Positions 1 through 13,329 of a stretch of DNA of 64,000 nt are shown here, in pieces. This DNA comes from Atherix ibis (Eukaryota > Arthropoda > Insecta > Diptera > Athericidae). The position numbers and the translations under genes were made by a program. The notes beneath the pieces were generated by a model. That model ran no database searches. It was not told where the DNA came from and worked only from the letters and a program-made list of their open reading frames with translations. The number at the start of each line of letters is the position of its first letter. Position 1 is the stretch's first letter. The stretch lies in contig OY282608.1 in the NCBI GenBank assembly GCA_958298945.1, positions 18,391,933 through 18,455,932 of the forward strand, in the 5' to 3' direction.

Positions 1-654
1 ACCAACAAGCCAACAAACCAACAAGCCAACAAACCAACAAACCAACAAAGCGACAAACCAAAAAACAACAAACCAAAAAACCAACAAACCAACAAACCAT
101 CAAACAAACAAAGCAACAAGCCAACAAGCCAACAAACCAACAAACCAACAAGCCAAAAAACCAACAAACCAATAAGCCAACAAGCCAACAAACCAACAAA
201 CCAACAAACCAACAAACCAACAAACCGACAAACCAACAAACCAACAAACCAACAAGCCAACAAACCAACAAACCAACAACCCGACAAACCAACAAGCCAA
301 AAAACCAACAAACCAACAAACCAACAAGCCAACAAACCAACAAACCAACAAACCAACAAACCAACAAACCAACAAACCAACAAACCAACAAACCAACAAA
401 CCAACAAACCAACAAACCAACAAACCAACAAACCAACAAGCCAACAAGCCAACAAACCAACAAACCAACAAGCCAACAAACCAACAAACCAACAAACCAA
501 CAAGCCAACAAGCCAACAAGCCAACAAACCAACAAACCAAAAAGCCAACAAACTAACAAACCAACAAGCCAACAAACCAACAAGCCAACAAGCCAACAAA
601 CCAACAAACCAACAAAGCGACAAACCAAAAAACAACAAACCAACAAACCAACAA

Positions 655-1270
655 ACCAACAAGCCAACAAGCCAACAAACCAACAAACCAACAAGCCAAC
701 AAACCAACAAGCCAACAAACCAACAATCTAACAAGCCAACACACAAACAAACCAACAAAGTAACAAACCAACAAACCAACAAACCAACAAACCAACAAAC
801 CAACAAACCAACAAACCAACAAGCCAATAAGCCAACAAACCAACAAACTAACAAAACAACAAACGAACTAACCAACAAACCAACAAGCCAACAAGCCAAC
901 AAACCAACAAACCAACAAACCAACAAACCAACAAGCCAACAAACCAACAAACAATTAAACCAACAAACCAACAAACCAACAAACCAACAAACCAACAAAC
1001 CAACAAACAAACAAGCCAACAAACCAACAAACCAACAAGCCAACAAACCAACAAACCAACAAACCAACAAGCCAACAAACCAACAAGCCAACAAGCCAAC
1101 AAACCAACAAACCAACAAGCCAACAAGCCAACAAACCAACAACCCAACAAGCCAACAAGCCAACAAACCAACAAACCAATAAGCCAACAAACCAACAAAC
1201 ACATAAACCAACAAACCAACTAACGAACAAGCCAACAAGCCAACAAACCAACAAACCAACAAACCAACAA
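655..1270. repeat. Tandem higher-order repeat of about 616 bp, copy 1
   Basis: Rare markers here recur in the next copy: the taac after aaag at 761 (partner 1377), gaacta at 865 (partner 1481) and ttaaac at 955 (partner 1571), all offset by 616 bases (77 octamers). After about 1.1 kb the offset becomes 608: ccc at 1143 pairs with 1751, ataaacc at 1203 with 1811, and taacg at 1221 with 1829. One octamer has therefore been lost or gained. The match ends near 1,270. Confidence 0.85.
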
Positions 1271-1878
1271 ACCAAACAGCCAACAAACCAACAAACCAAC
1301 AAACCAACAAACCAACAAACCAACAAGCCAACAAACCAACAATCCAACAAGCCAACACACAAACAAACCAACAAAGTAACAAACCAACAAACCAACAAAC
1401 CAACAAACCAACAAACCAACAAACCAACAAACCAACAAGCCAATAAGCCAACAAACCAACAAACTAACAAAACAACAAACGAACTAACCAACAAACCAAC
1501 AAGCCAACAAGCCAACAAACCAACAAACCAACAAACCAACAAACCAACAAGCCAACAAACCAACAAACAATTAAACCAACAAACCAACAAACCAACAAAC
1601 CAACAAACCAACAAACCAACAAACAAACAAGCCAACAAACCAACAAACCAACAAGCCAACAAACCAACAAACCAACAAACCAACAAGCCAACAAACCAAC
1701 AAGCCAACAAACCAACAAACCAACAAGCCAACAAGCCAACAAACCAACAACCCAACAAGCCAACAAGCCAACAAACCAACAAACCAATAAGCCAACAAAC
1801 CAACAAACACATAAACCAACAAACCAACTAACGAACAAGCCAACAAGCCAACAAACCAACAAACCAACAAACCAACAA
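1271..1878. repeat. Tandem higher-order repeat of about 616 bp, copy 2
   Basis: This is the second copy, directly adjoining the first. An odd unit, ccaaacag, sits at about 1,272, close to the deduced junction, and may mark the breakpoint. The copy differs from copy 1 by one whole octamer and a few A/G changes at the last base of units. Similarity to copy 1 stops near 1,878, where copy 1 would run into its own end. Confidence 0.83.
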
Positions 1879-4800
1879 ACCAACAAGCCAACAAGCAAAC
1901 AAGCCAACAAACCAACAAACCAAGTAACAAAATGCCAACAAACTAACAAAACAACAAGCCAACAAACCAACAAGGCAACAAGCCAACAAACCAACAAACC
2001 AACAAAGCGACAAACCAAAAAACCAACAAACCAAAAAACCAACAAACCAACAAACCATCAAACGAACAAAGCAACAAGCCAACAAGCCAACAAAACAACA
2101 AACGAACAAACCAAGTAACCAAAAAGCCAACAAACTAACAAACCAACAAGCCAACAAACCAACAAGCCAACAAGCCAACAAACCAACAAACCAACAAAGC
2201 GACAAACCAAAAAACAACAAACCAAAAAACCAACAAACCAACAAACCATCAAACAAACAAAGCAACAAGCCAACAAGCCAACAAACCAACAAACCAACAA
2301 GCCAAAAAACCAACAAACCAATAAGCCAACAAGACAACAAACCAACAAACCAACAAACCAACAAACCAACAAACCAACAAACCAACAATCCAACAAACCA
2401 ACAAACCAACAACCCGACAAACCAACAAGCCAACAAACCAACAAACCAACAAACCAACAAGCCAACAAACCAACAAACCAACAAACCAACAAACCAACAA
2501 ACCAACAAACCAACAAACCAACAAACCAACAAGCCAACAAGCCAACAAACCAACAAACCAACAAGCCAACAAACCAACAAACCAACAAACCAACAAGCCA
2601 ACAAGCCAACAAGCCAACAAACCAACAAACCAACAAGCCAACAAACCAACAAACCAACAAACCAACATGCCAACAAACCAACAAACTAAGTAATCAACAA
2701 GCCAACAAACCAACAAACCAACAAGGCAACAAGCCAACAAACCAACAAACCAAAAAACCAAAAATCCAACAAACCAACAAGCCAACAAACCAACAAACCA
2801 ACAAGCCAACAAGCCAATAAACCAACAAACTAACAAACCAACAAGCCAACAAACAACAAACCAAGAAGCCAACAAACCAACAAACCAACAAACCAACAAA
2901 CCAACAAGCCAACAAACCAACAAACCAACAAACCAACAAACCAACAAACCAACAAACCAACAAGCCAACAAACCAACAAACCAACAAACCAACAAACCAA
3001 CAAACTAACAAACCAACAAGCCAACAAGCTTACAAACCAACAAACCAAAAAGCCAACAAACCAACAAACACATAAACCAACAAACCAACAAACCAACAAA
3101 CCAACAAACCAACATGCCAACAAACCAACAAACTAAGTAACCAACAAGCCAACAAACCAACAAACCAACAAGCCAACAAGCCAACAAACCAACAAACCAA
3201 CAAACCAACAAGCCAACAAACCAAAAAGCCAACAAACCAACAAACCAACAAGCCAACAAGCCAACAAACCAACAAACAAACAAACCAACAAACCAACAAG
3301 CCAACAAGCCAACAAGCCAACAAACCAACAAACCAACAAGCCAACAAACCAACAAACCAACAAGCCAACAAGCCAACAAGCTAACAAACCAACAAACCAA
3401 CAAGCCAACAAACCAACAAACCAACAAACCAACATGCCAACAAACCAACAAACCAACAAACCAACAAGCCAACAAACAAACAAACCAACAAGCTAACAAA
3501 CCAACAAACTAACAAGCCAACAAACCAACAAACAAATAAACCAACAAACCAACAAACCAACAAGCCAACAAACCAACAAGCCAACAAACCAACAAACCAA
3601 CAAACCAACAAACAAATACACCAACAAACCAACAAACCAACAAACCAACAAACCAACAAACCAACAAACCAACAAACAAAAAAACCAACAAACCAACAAA
3701 CCAACAAACCAACAAACCAACAAACCAACAAATCAACAAACCAATTAACCAACAAACCAACAAACGAACAAACCAACAAACCAACAAACCAACAAACCAA
3801 CAAGCCAACAAACCAACAAACCAACAAACCAATAAGCCAACAAACCAACAAGCCAACAAGCCAACACACCAACAAACCAACAAAGTAACAAACCAACAAA
3901 CCAACAAACCAACAAACCAACAAACCAACAAACCAACAAGCCAACAAGCCAACAAACCAACAAACTAACAAACTAACAAACGAACTAACCAACAAACCAA
4001 CAAGCCAACAAGCCAACAAACCAACAAACCAACAAACCAACAAACCAATTAACCAAAAAGCCAATAAACTAACAAGCCAACAAGCCAACAAACCAACAAA
4101 CCAACAAACCAACACGCCAACAAACCAACAAACAAATAAACCAACAAACCAACAAACCAACAAACCAACAAACCAACAAACCAACAAACCAACAAACCAA
4201 CAAACCAACAAGCCAACAAACCAACACACCAACAAGCCAAGAACCAACAAACCAACAAACCAACAAGCCAAAAAACCAACAAGCCAACAAACCAACAAAC
4301 CAACAAACCAACAAGCCAACCAGCCAACAAACCAACAAACCAACAAGCCAACAAGCCAACAAACCAACAAACCAACAAACCAACAAGCCAACAAACCAAC
4401 AAACCAACAAACCAACAAACCAACAAACCAACAAACTAACAAACCAACAAGCCAACAAGCCAACAAACCAACAAACCAAGTAACCAAAAAGCCAACAAAC
4501 TTACAAAACAACAAGCCAACAAACTAACAAGCCAATAAGCCAACAAACCAGCAAACCAACAAAGCGACAAACCAAAAAACAACAAACCAAAAAACCAACA
4601 AACCAACATACCATCAAACGAACAAAGCAACAAGCCAACAAGCCAACCAACCAACAAACCAACAAGCCAACAAACCAATAAACGAACAAACCAACAAGCC
4701 AACAAGCCAACAAACCAACAAACCAACAAACCAACAAGCCAACAAACCAACAAGACAACAAAGCAACAAACCAACAAGCCAACAAACCAACAAACCAACA

Positions 4801-5869
4801 AACCAACATGCCAACATACCAACAACTCGACAAACCAACAAGCCAACAAACCAACAAACCAACAAACCAACAAGCCAACAAACCAACAAACCAACAAACC
4901 AACAAACCAACAAACCAATAAACGAACAAACCAACAAGCCAACAAGCCAACAAACCAACAAACCAACAAACCAACAAGCCAACAAACCAACAAGCCAACA
5001 AAGCAACAAACCAACAAGCCAACAAACCAACAAACCAACAAACCAACATGCCAACATACCAACAAACTAAGTAACCAACAAGCCAACAAACCAACAAACC
5101 AACAAGCCAACAAGCCAACAAACCAACAAACCAACAAACCAAAAAGCCAACAAACCAACAAGCCAACAAACCAACAAACCAACAAGCCAACAAGCCAATA
5201 AACCAACAAACTAACAAACCAACAAGCCAACAAACAACAAACCAACAAGCCAACAAACCAACAAACCAACAAACCAACAAACCAACAAACCAACAAACCA
5301 ACAAGCCAACAAACCAACAAACCAACAAACCAACAAGCCAAAAATCCAACAAGCCAACAAACCAACAAACCAACAAGCCAATAAACCAACAAACCAAAAA
5401 GCCAACAAACCAACAAGCCAACAAGCCAACAAACCAACAAACCAAGTAACCAAATAGCCAACAAACTAGCAAACCAAAAAGCCAACAAACCAACAAACCA
5501 ACAAGCCAACAAACCAACAAACCAACAAACCAACAAACCAACAAACCAACAAACTAACAAACCAACAAGCCAACAAGCCAACAAGCAAACAAACCAAAAA
5601 GCCAACAAACCAACAAACCAACAAACCAACAAGCCAACAAACCAACAAACCAACAAACCAACAAACCAACAAACCAACAAACCAACAAACCAACAAGCCA
5701 ACAAACCAACAAACCAACAAACCAACAAACCAACAAGCCAACAAACCAACAAACAAATAAACCAACAAACCAAAAAACCAACAAGCCAACAAGCCAACAA
5801 ACCAACAAACCAACAAACTAACAAGCCAACAAACCAACAAGCCAACAAACCAACAAACCAACAAACCAA

Positions 5870-7100
5870 GTAACCAACAAACCAACAAACCATCAAACAA
5901 ACAAAGCAACAAACCAATAAGCCAACAAGCCAACAAACCAACAAACCAAGTAACCAAAAAGCCAACAAACTAACAAACCAACAAGCCAACAAACCAACAA
6001 GCCAACAACCCAACAACCCAACAAACCAACAAAGCAACAAACCAAAAAACCAACAAACCAACAAGCCAACAAACCAACAAACCAACAAACCAACAAACCA
6101 TCAAACGGACAAAGCAACAAGCCAAGAAGCCAACAAACCAACAAACCAACAAGCCAACAAACCAGCAAACCAACAAGCCAACAAGCCAACAAACCAACAA
6201 ACCAACAAACCAACAAACGAACAAGCCAACAAACCAACAAACCAACAAACCAACAAACCAACAAACCAACAAACCAACAAACCAAGAAGCCAACAAGCCA
6301 ACAAACCAACAAACCAACAAGCCAACAAACCAACAAACCAACAAGCCAACAAGCCAACAAGCCAACAAACCAACAAACCAGCAAACCAACATGCCAACAA
6401 ACCAACAAACTAAGTAACCAACAAGCCAGCAAACCAACAAACCAACAAGCCAACAAGCCAACAAACCAGCAAACCAACAAACCAACAAACCAACAAGCCA
6501 ACAAGCCAACAAACCAACAAACCAACAAGCCAACAAGCCAACAAACCAACAAACCAACAAGCCAACAAAGCAACAAGCCAACAAGCCAACAAACCAACAA
6601 ACCAGCAAAGCGCCAAACCAAAAAACCAACGAACCAAAAAACCAACAAACCATCAAACGAACAAAGCAACAAGCCAACAAGCCGACAAAACAACAAACCA
6701 ACAAACCAAGTAACCAAAAAGCCAACAAACTAACAAACCAACAAGCCAACAAACCAACAAGCCAACAAGCCAACAAACCAATAAACCAACAAAGCGACAA
6801 ACCAAAAAACAACAAACCAAAAAACCAACAAACCAACAAACCATCAAACGAACAAAGCAACAAGCCAACAAGCCAACAAACCAACAAACCAACAAGCCAA
6901 AAAACCAACAAACCAACAAGCCAACAAGCCAACAAACCAACAAACTAACAAACCAACAAACCAACAAACCAACAAACCAACAAGCCAACAAACCAACAAA
7001 CCAACAACCCGACAAACCAACAAGCCAACAAACCAACAAACCAACAAACCAACAAACCAACAAGCCAACAAACCAACAAACCAACAAACCAACAAACCAA
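5870..7100. repeat. Block B higher-order repeat segment, copy 1
   Basis: The segment holds, in order, a catcaaacaaac unit (about 5,891), a caagtaacc unit (about 5,947), a catcaaacggac unit (6,099), a ctaagtaa box (6,410), a gcgcc unit (6,610), an aaagcgac unit (about 6,790) and a cccgac unit (7,008). The same order appears at 8,405 and 11,720. Confidence 0.85.
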
Positions 7101-8404
7101 CAAACCAACAAGCCAACAAGCCAACAAGCCAACAAACCAACAAACCAGCAAACCAACATGCCAACAAACCAACAAACTAAGTAACCAACAAGCCAACAAA
7201 CCAACAAACCAACAAGCCAACAAGCCAACAAACCAGCAAACCAACAAACCAACAAACCAACAAGCCAACAAGCCAACAAACCAACAAACCAACAAGCCAA
7301 CAAACCAACAAACCAACAAGCCAACAAACCAACAAACCAACAAACCAACAAACCAACAAACCAACAAGCCAACAAGCCAACAAACCAACAAACCAACAAG
7401 CCAACAAACCAACAAACCAACAAACCAACAAGCCAACAAACCAACAAACCAACAAACCAACAAGCCAACAAACCAACAAACCAACAAACCAACAAACCAA
7501 CAAACCAACAAACGAACAAACCAACAAGCCAACAAGCCAACAAACCAACAAACCAACAAGCCAACAAACCAACAAACCAACAAACCAACAAGCCAACAAA
7601 CCAACAAGCCAACAAAGCAATAAACCAACAAGCCAACAAACCAACAAACCAACAAACCAACATGCCAACATACCAACAAACTAAGTAACCAACAAGCCAA
7701 CAAACCAACAAACCAACAAGCCAACAAGCCAACAAACCAACAAACCAACAAACCAAAAAGCCAACAAACCAACAAGCCAACAAACCAACAAACCAACAAG
7801 CCAACAAGCCAATAAACCAACAAACTAACAAACCAACAAGCCAACAAACAACAAACCAACAAGCCAACAAACCAACAAACCAACAAACCAACAAACCAAC
7901 AAACCAACAAGCCAACAAACCAACAAACCAACAAACCAACAAGCCAAAAATCCAACAAGCCAACAAACCAACAAGCCAATAAACCAACAAACCAAAAAGC
8001 CAACAAACCAACAAGCCAACAAGCCAACAAACCAACAAACCAAGTAACCAAATAGCCAACAAACTAGCAAACCAAAAAGCCAACAAACCAACAAACCAAC
8101 AAACCAACAAGCCAACAAACCAACAAACCAACAAACCAACAAACCAACAAACTAACAAACCAACAAGCCAACAAGCAAACAAACCAAAAAGCCAACAAAC
8201 CAACAAACCAACAAACCAACAAGCCAACAAACCAACAAACCAACAAACCAACAAACCAACAAACCAACAAACCAACAAACCAACAAGCCAACAAACCAAC
8301 AAACCAACAAACCAACAAACCAACAAACCAACAAGCCAACAAACCAACAAACAAATAAACCAACAAACCAACAAGCCAACAAACCAACAAACCAACAAAC
8401 CAAG

Positions 8405-9640
8405 TAACCAACAAACCAACAAACCATCAAACAAACAAAGCAACAAACCAATAAGCCAACAAGCCAACAAACCAACAAACCAAGTAACCAAAAAGCCAAC
8501 AAACTAACAAACCAACAAGCCAACAAACCAACAAGCCAACAAGCCAACAACCCAACAAACCAACAAAGCAACAAACCAAAAAACCAACAAACCAACAAGC
8601 CAACAAGCCAACAAACCAACAAACCAACAAACCATCAAACGGACAAAGCAACAAGCCAAGAAGCCAACAAACCAACAAACCAACAAGCCAACAAACCAGC
8701 AAACCAACAAGCCAACAAGCCAACAAACCAACAAACCAACAAACCAACAAACGAACAAGCCAACAAACCAACAAACCAACAAACCAACAAACCAACAAAC
8801 CAACAAACCAACAAACCAACAAGCTAACAAGCCAACAAACCAACAAACCAACAAGCCAACAAACCAACAAACCAACAAGCCAACAAGCCAACAAGCCAAC
8901 AAACCAACAAACCAGCAAACCAACATGCCAACAAACCAACAAACTAAGTAACCAACAAGCCAACAAACCAACAAACCAACAAGCCAACAAGCCAACAAAC
9001 CAGCAAACCAACAAACCAACAAACCAACAAGCCAACAAGCCAACAAACCAACAAACCAACAAGCCAACAAGCCAACAAACCAACAAACCAACAAGCCAAC
9101 AAAGCAACAAGCCAACAAGCCAACAAACCAACAAAACAGCAAAGCGCCAAACCAAAAAACCAACAAACCAAAAAACCAACAAACCATCAAACGAACAAAG
9201 CAACAAGCCAACAAGCCGACAAAACAACAAACCAACAAACCAAGTAACCAAAAAGCCAACAAACTAACAAACCAACAAGCCAACAAACCAACAAGCCAAC
9301 AAGCCAACAAACCAATAAACCAACAAAGCGACAAACCAAAAAACAACAAACCAAAAAACCAACAAACCAACAAACCATCAAACGAACAAAGCAACAAGCC
9401 AACAAACCAAAAAACCAACAAACCAACAAGCCAAAAAACCAACAAACCAACAAGCCAACAAGCCAACAAACCAACAAACTAACAAACCAACAAACCAACA
9501 AACCAACAAACCAACAAACCAACAAACCAACAAGCCAACAAACCAACAAACCAACAACCCGACAAACCAACAAGCCAACAAACCAACAAACCAACAAACC
9601 AACAAGCCAACAAACCAACAAACCAACAAACCAACAAACT
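8405..9640. repeat. Block B higher-order repeat segment, copy 2
   Basis: The markers of copy 1 recur at a constant offset of 2,534 bases: catcaaacggac at 8,633 and gcgcc at 9,144. By the cccgac unit (9,558) the offset has grown to 2,550, which is two octamers. Because 2,534 is not a multiple of eight, the interval between copies must contain phase-breaking units. Confidence 0.85.
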
Positions 9641-11719
9641 AACAAACCAACAAGCCAACAAACAACAAACCAACAAGTAAACAAACCAACAAACCAACAA
9701 ACCAACAAACCAACAAGCCAACAAACCAACAAACCAACAAACCAACAAACCAACAAGCCAACAATCCAACAAGCCAACAAACCAACAAACCAACAAGCCA
9801 ATAAACCAACAAACCAACAAACCAAAAAGCCAACAAACCAACAAGCCAACAAGCCAACAAAACAACAAACCAAGTAACCAAAAAGCCAACAAACTAGCAA
9901 ACCAACAAACCAACAAGCCAACAACCAACAAACCAACAAACCAACAAACCAACAACCCGACAAACCAACAAGCCAACAAACCAACAAACCAACAAACCAA
10001 CAAGCCAACAAACCAACAAACCAACAAACCAACAAACCAACAAGCCAACAAGCCAACAAGCCAACAAACCAACAAACCAGCAAACCAACATGCCAACAAA
10101 CCAACAAACTAAGTAACCAACAAGCCAACAAACCAACAAACCAACAAGCCAACAAGCCAACAAACCAGCAAACCAACAAACCAACAAACCAACAAGCCAA
10201 CAAGCCAACAAACCAACAAACCAACAAGCCAACAAACCAACAAACCAACAAGCCAACAAACCAACAAACCAACAAACCAACAAACCAACAAACCAACAAG
10301 CCAACAAGCAAACAAACCAACAAACCAACAAGCCAACAAACCAACAAACCAACAAACCAACAAGCCAACAAACCAACAAACCAACAAACTAACAAGCCAA
10401 CAAACCAACAAACCAACAAACCAACAAGCCAACAAACCAACAAACGAACAAACCAACAAGCCAACAAACCAACAAGCCAACAAAGCAACAAACCAACAAG
10501 CCAACAAACCAACAAACCAACAAACCAACATGCCAACATACCAACAAACTAAGTAACCAACAAGCCAACAAACCAACAAACCAACAAGCCAACAAGCCAA
10601 CAAACCAACAAACCAACAAACCAAAAAGCCAACAAACCAACAAGCCAACAAACCAACAAACCAACAAGCCAACAAGCCAATAAACCAACAAACTAACAAA
10701 CCAACAAGCCAACAAACAACAAACCAACAAGCCAACAAACCAACAAACCAACAAGCCAACAAACCAACAAACCAACAAACCAACAAGCCAACAAACCAAC
10801 AAACCAACAAACCAACAAGCCAACAAACCAACAAACCAACAAACCAACAAGCCAACAAACCAACAAGCCAACAAAGCAACAAACCAACAAGCCAACAAAC
10901 CAACAAACCAACAAACCAACATGCCAACATACCAACAAACTAAGTAACCAACAAGCCAACAAACCAACCAACCAACAAGCCAACAAGCCAACAAACCAAC
11001 AAACCAACAAACCAAAAAGCCAACAAACCAACAAGCCAACAAACCAACAAACCAACAAGCCAACAAGCCAATAAACCAACAAACTAACAAACCAACAAGC
11101 CAACAAACAACAAACCAACAAGCCAACAAACCAACAAACCAACAAACCAACAAACCAACAAGCCAACAAACCAACAAACCAACAAACCAACAAGCCAAAA
11201 ATCCAACAAGCCAACAAACCAACAAACCAACAAGCCAATAAACCAACAAACCAAAAAGCCAACAAACCAACAAGCCAACAAGCCAACAAACCAACAAACC
11301 AAGTAACCAAATAGCCAACAAACTAGCAAACCAAAAAGCCAACAAACCAACAAACCAACAAACCAACAAGCCAACAAACCAACAAACCAACAAACCAACA
11401 AACCAACAAACTAACAAACCAACAAGCCAACAAGCAAACAAACCAAAAAGCCAACAAACCAACAAACCAACAAACCAACAAGCCAACAAACCAACAAACC
11501 AACAAACCAACAAACCAACAAACCAACAAACCAACAAACCAACAAGCCAACAAACCAACAAACCAACAAACCAACAAACCAACAAGCCAACAAAGCAACA
11601 AACAAATAAACCAACAAACCAAAAAACCAACAAGCCAACAAGCCAACAAACCAACAAACCAACAAACTAACAAGCCAACAAACCAACAAGCCAACAAACC
11701 AACAAACCAACAAACCAAG

Positions 11720-12960
11720 TAACCAACAAACCAACAAACCATCAAACAAACAAAGCAACAAACCAATAAGCCAACAAGCCAACAAACCAACAAACCAAGT
11801 AACCAAAAAGCCAACAAACTAACAAACCAACAAGCCAACAAACCAACAAGCCAACAAGCCAACAACCCAACAAACCAACAAAGCAACAAACCAAAAAACC
11901 AACAAACCAACAAGCCAACAAGCCAACAAACCAACAAACCAACAAACCATCAAACGGACAAAGCAACAAGCCAAGAAGCCAACAAACCAACAAACCAACA
12001 AGCCAACAAACCAGCAAACCAACAAGCCAACAAGCCAACAAACCAACAAACCAACAAACCAACAAACGAACAAGCCAACAAACCAACAAACCAACAAACC
12101 AACAAACCAACAAACCAACAAACCAACAAGCCAACAAGCCAACAAGCCAACAAACCAACAAACCAACAAGCCAACAAACCAACAAACCAACAAGCCAACA
12201 AGCCAACAAGCCAACAAACCAACAAACCAGCAAACCAACATGCCAACAAACCAACAAACTAAGTAACCAACAAGCCAACAAACCAACAAACCAACAAGCC
12301 AACAAGCCAACAAACCAGCAAACCAACAAACCAACAAACCAACAAGCCAACAAGCCAACAAACCAACAAACCAACAAGCCAACAAGCCAACAAACCAACA
12401 AACCAACAAGCCAACAAAGCAACAAGCCAACAAGCCAACAAACCAACAAACCAGCAAAGCGCCAAACCAAAAAACCAACAAACCAAAAAACCAACAAACC
12501 ATCAAACGAACAAAGCAACAAGCCAACAAGCCGACAAAACAACAAACCAACAAGCCAAGTAACCAAAAAGCCAACAAACTAACAAACCAACAAGCCAACA
12601 AACCAACAAGCCAACAAGCCAACAAACCAATAAACCAACAAAGCGACAAACCAAAAAACAACAAACCAAAAAACCAACAAACCAACAAACCATCAAACGA
12701 ACAAAGCAACAAGCCAACAAGCCAACAAACCAACAAACCAACAAGCCAAAAAACCAACAAACCAACAAGCCAACAAGCCAACAAACCAACAAACTAACAA
12801 ACCAACAAACCAACAAACCAACAAACCAACAAACCAACAAGCCAACAAACCAACAAACCAACAACCCGACAAACCAACAAGCCAACAAACCAACAAACCA
12901 ACAAACCAACAAGCCAACAAACCAACAAACCAACAAACCAACAAACCAACAAACCAACAA
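11720..12960. repeat. Block B higher-order repeat segment, copy 3
   Basis: The same marker order recurs 3,315 bases after copy 2: catcaaacggac at 11,948 and gcgcc at 12,459. The cccgac unit at 12,865 is at offset 3,307, one octamer less. Compared with copies 1 and 2 the differences are mostly A/G changes at the last base of units. Confidence 0.85.
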
Positions 12961-13329
12961 ACCAACAAACCAACAAACGAACAAACCAACAAGCCAACAA
13001 ACCAACAAACCAACAAGCCAACAAGCCAATAAACCAACAAACTAACAAACCAACAAGCCAACAAACAACAAACCAACAAGCAAACAAACCAACAAACCAA
13101 CAAACCAACAAACCAACAAGCCAACAAACCAACAAACTTACAAACCAACAAACCAACAAGCCAACAATCCAACAAGCCAACAAACCAACAAACCAACAAG
13201 CCAATAAACCAACAAACCAACAAACCAAAAAGCCAACAAACCAACAAGCCAACAAGCCAACAAAACAACAAACCAAGTAACCAAAAAGCCAACAAACTAG
13301 CAAACCAACAAACCAACAAGCCAACAACC

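Larger units (their letters stand above)
1..1940. repeat. Block A of the array: left-edge subfamily
   Basis: This block carries variant units that are rare elsewhere: an acacaaac unit followed by aaagtaac (about 741-764 and 1357-1380), an aacaattaaacc unit (about 951 and 1567) and an acacataaacc unit (about 1199 and 1807). The first 0.55 kb instead resembles about 2.15-2.69 kb: both hold an aaagcgac unit, a catcaaacaaac unit and a cccgac unit in the same order, at an offset of about 2.13-2.15 kb. Block A therefore looks like a segment inserted into or amplified inside a block-B-like background. No gene is visible. Confidence 0.8.
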
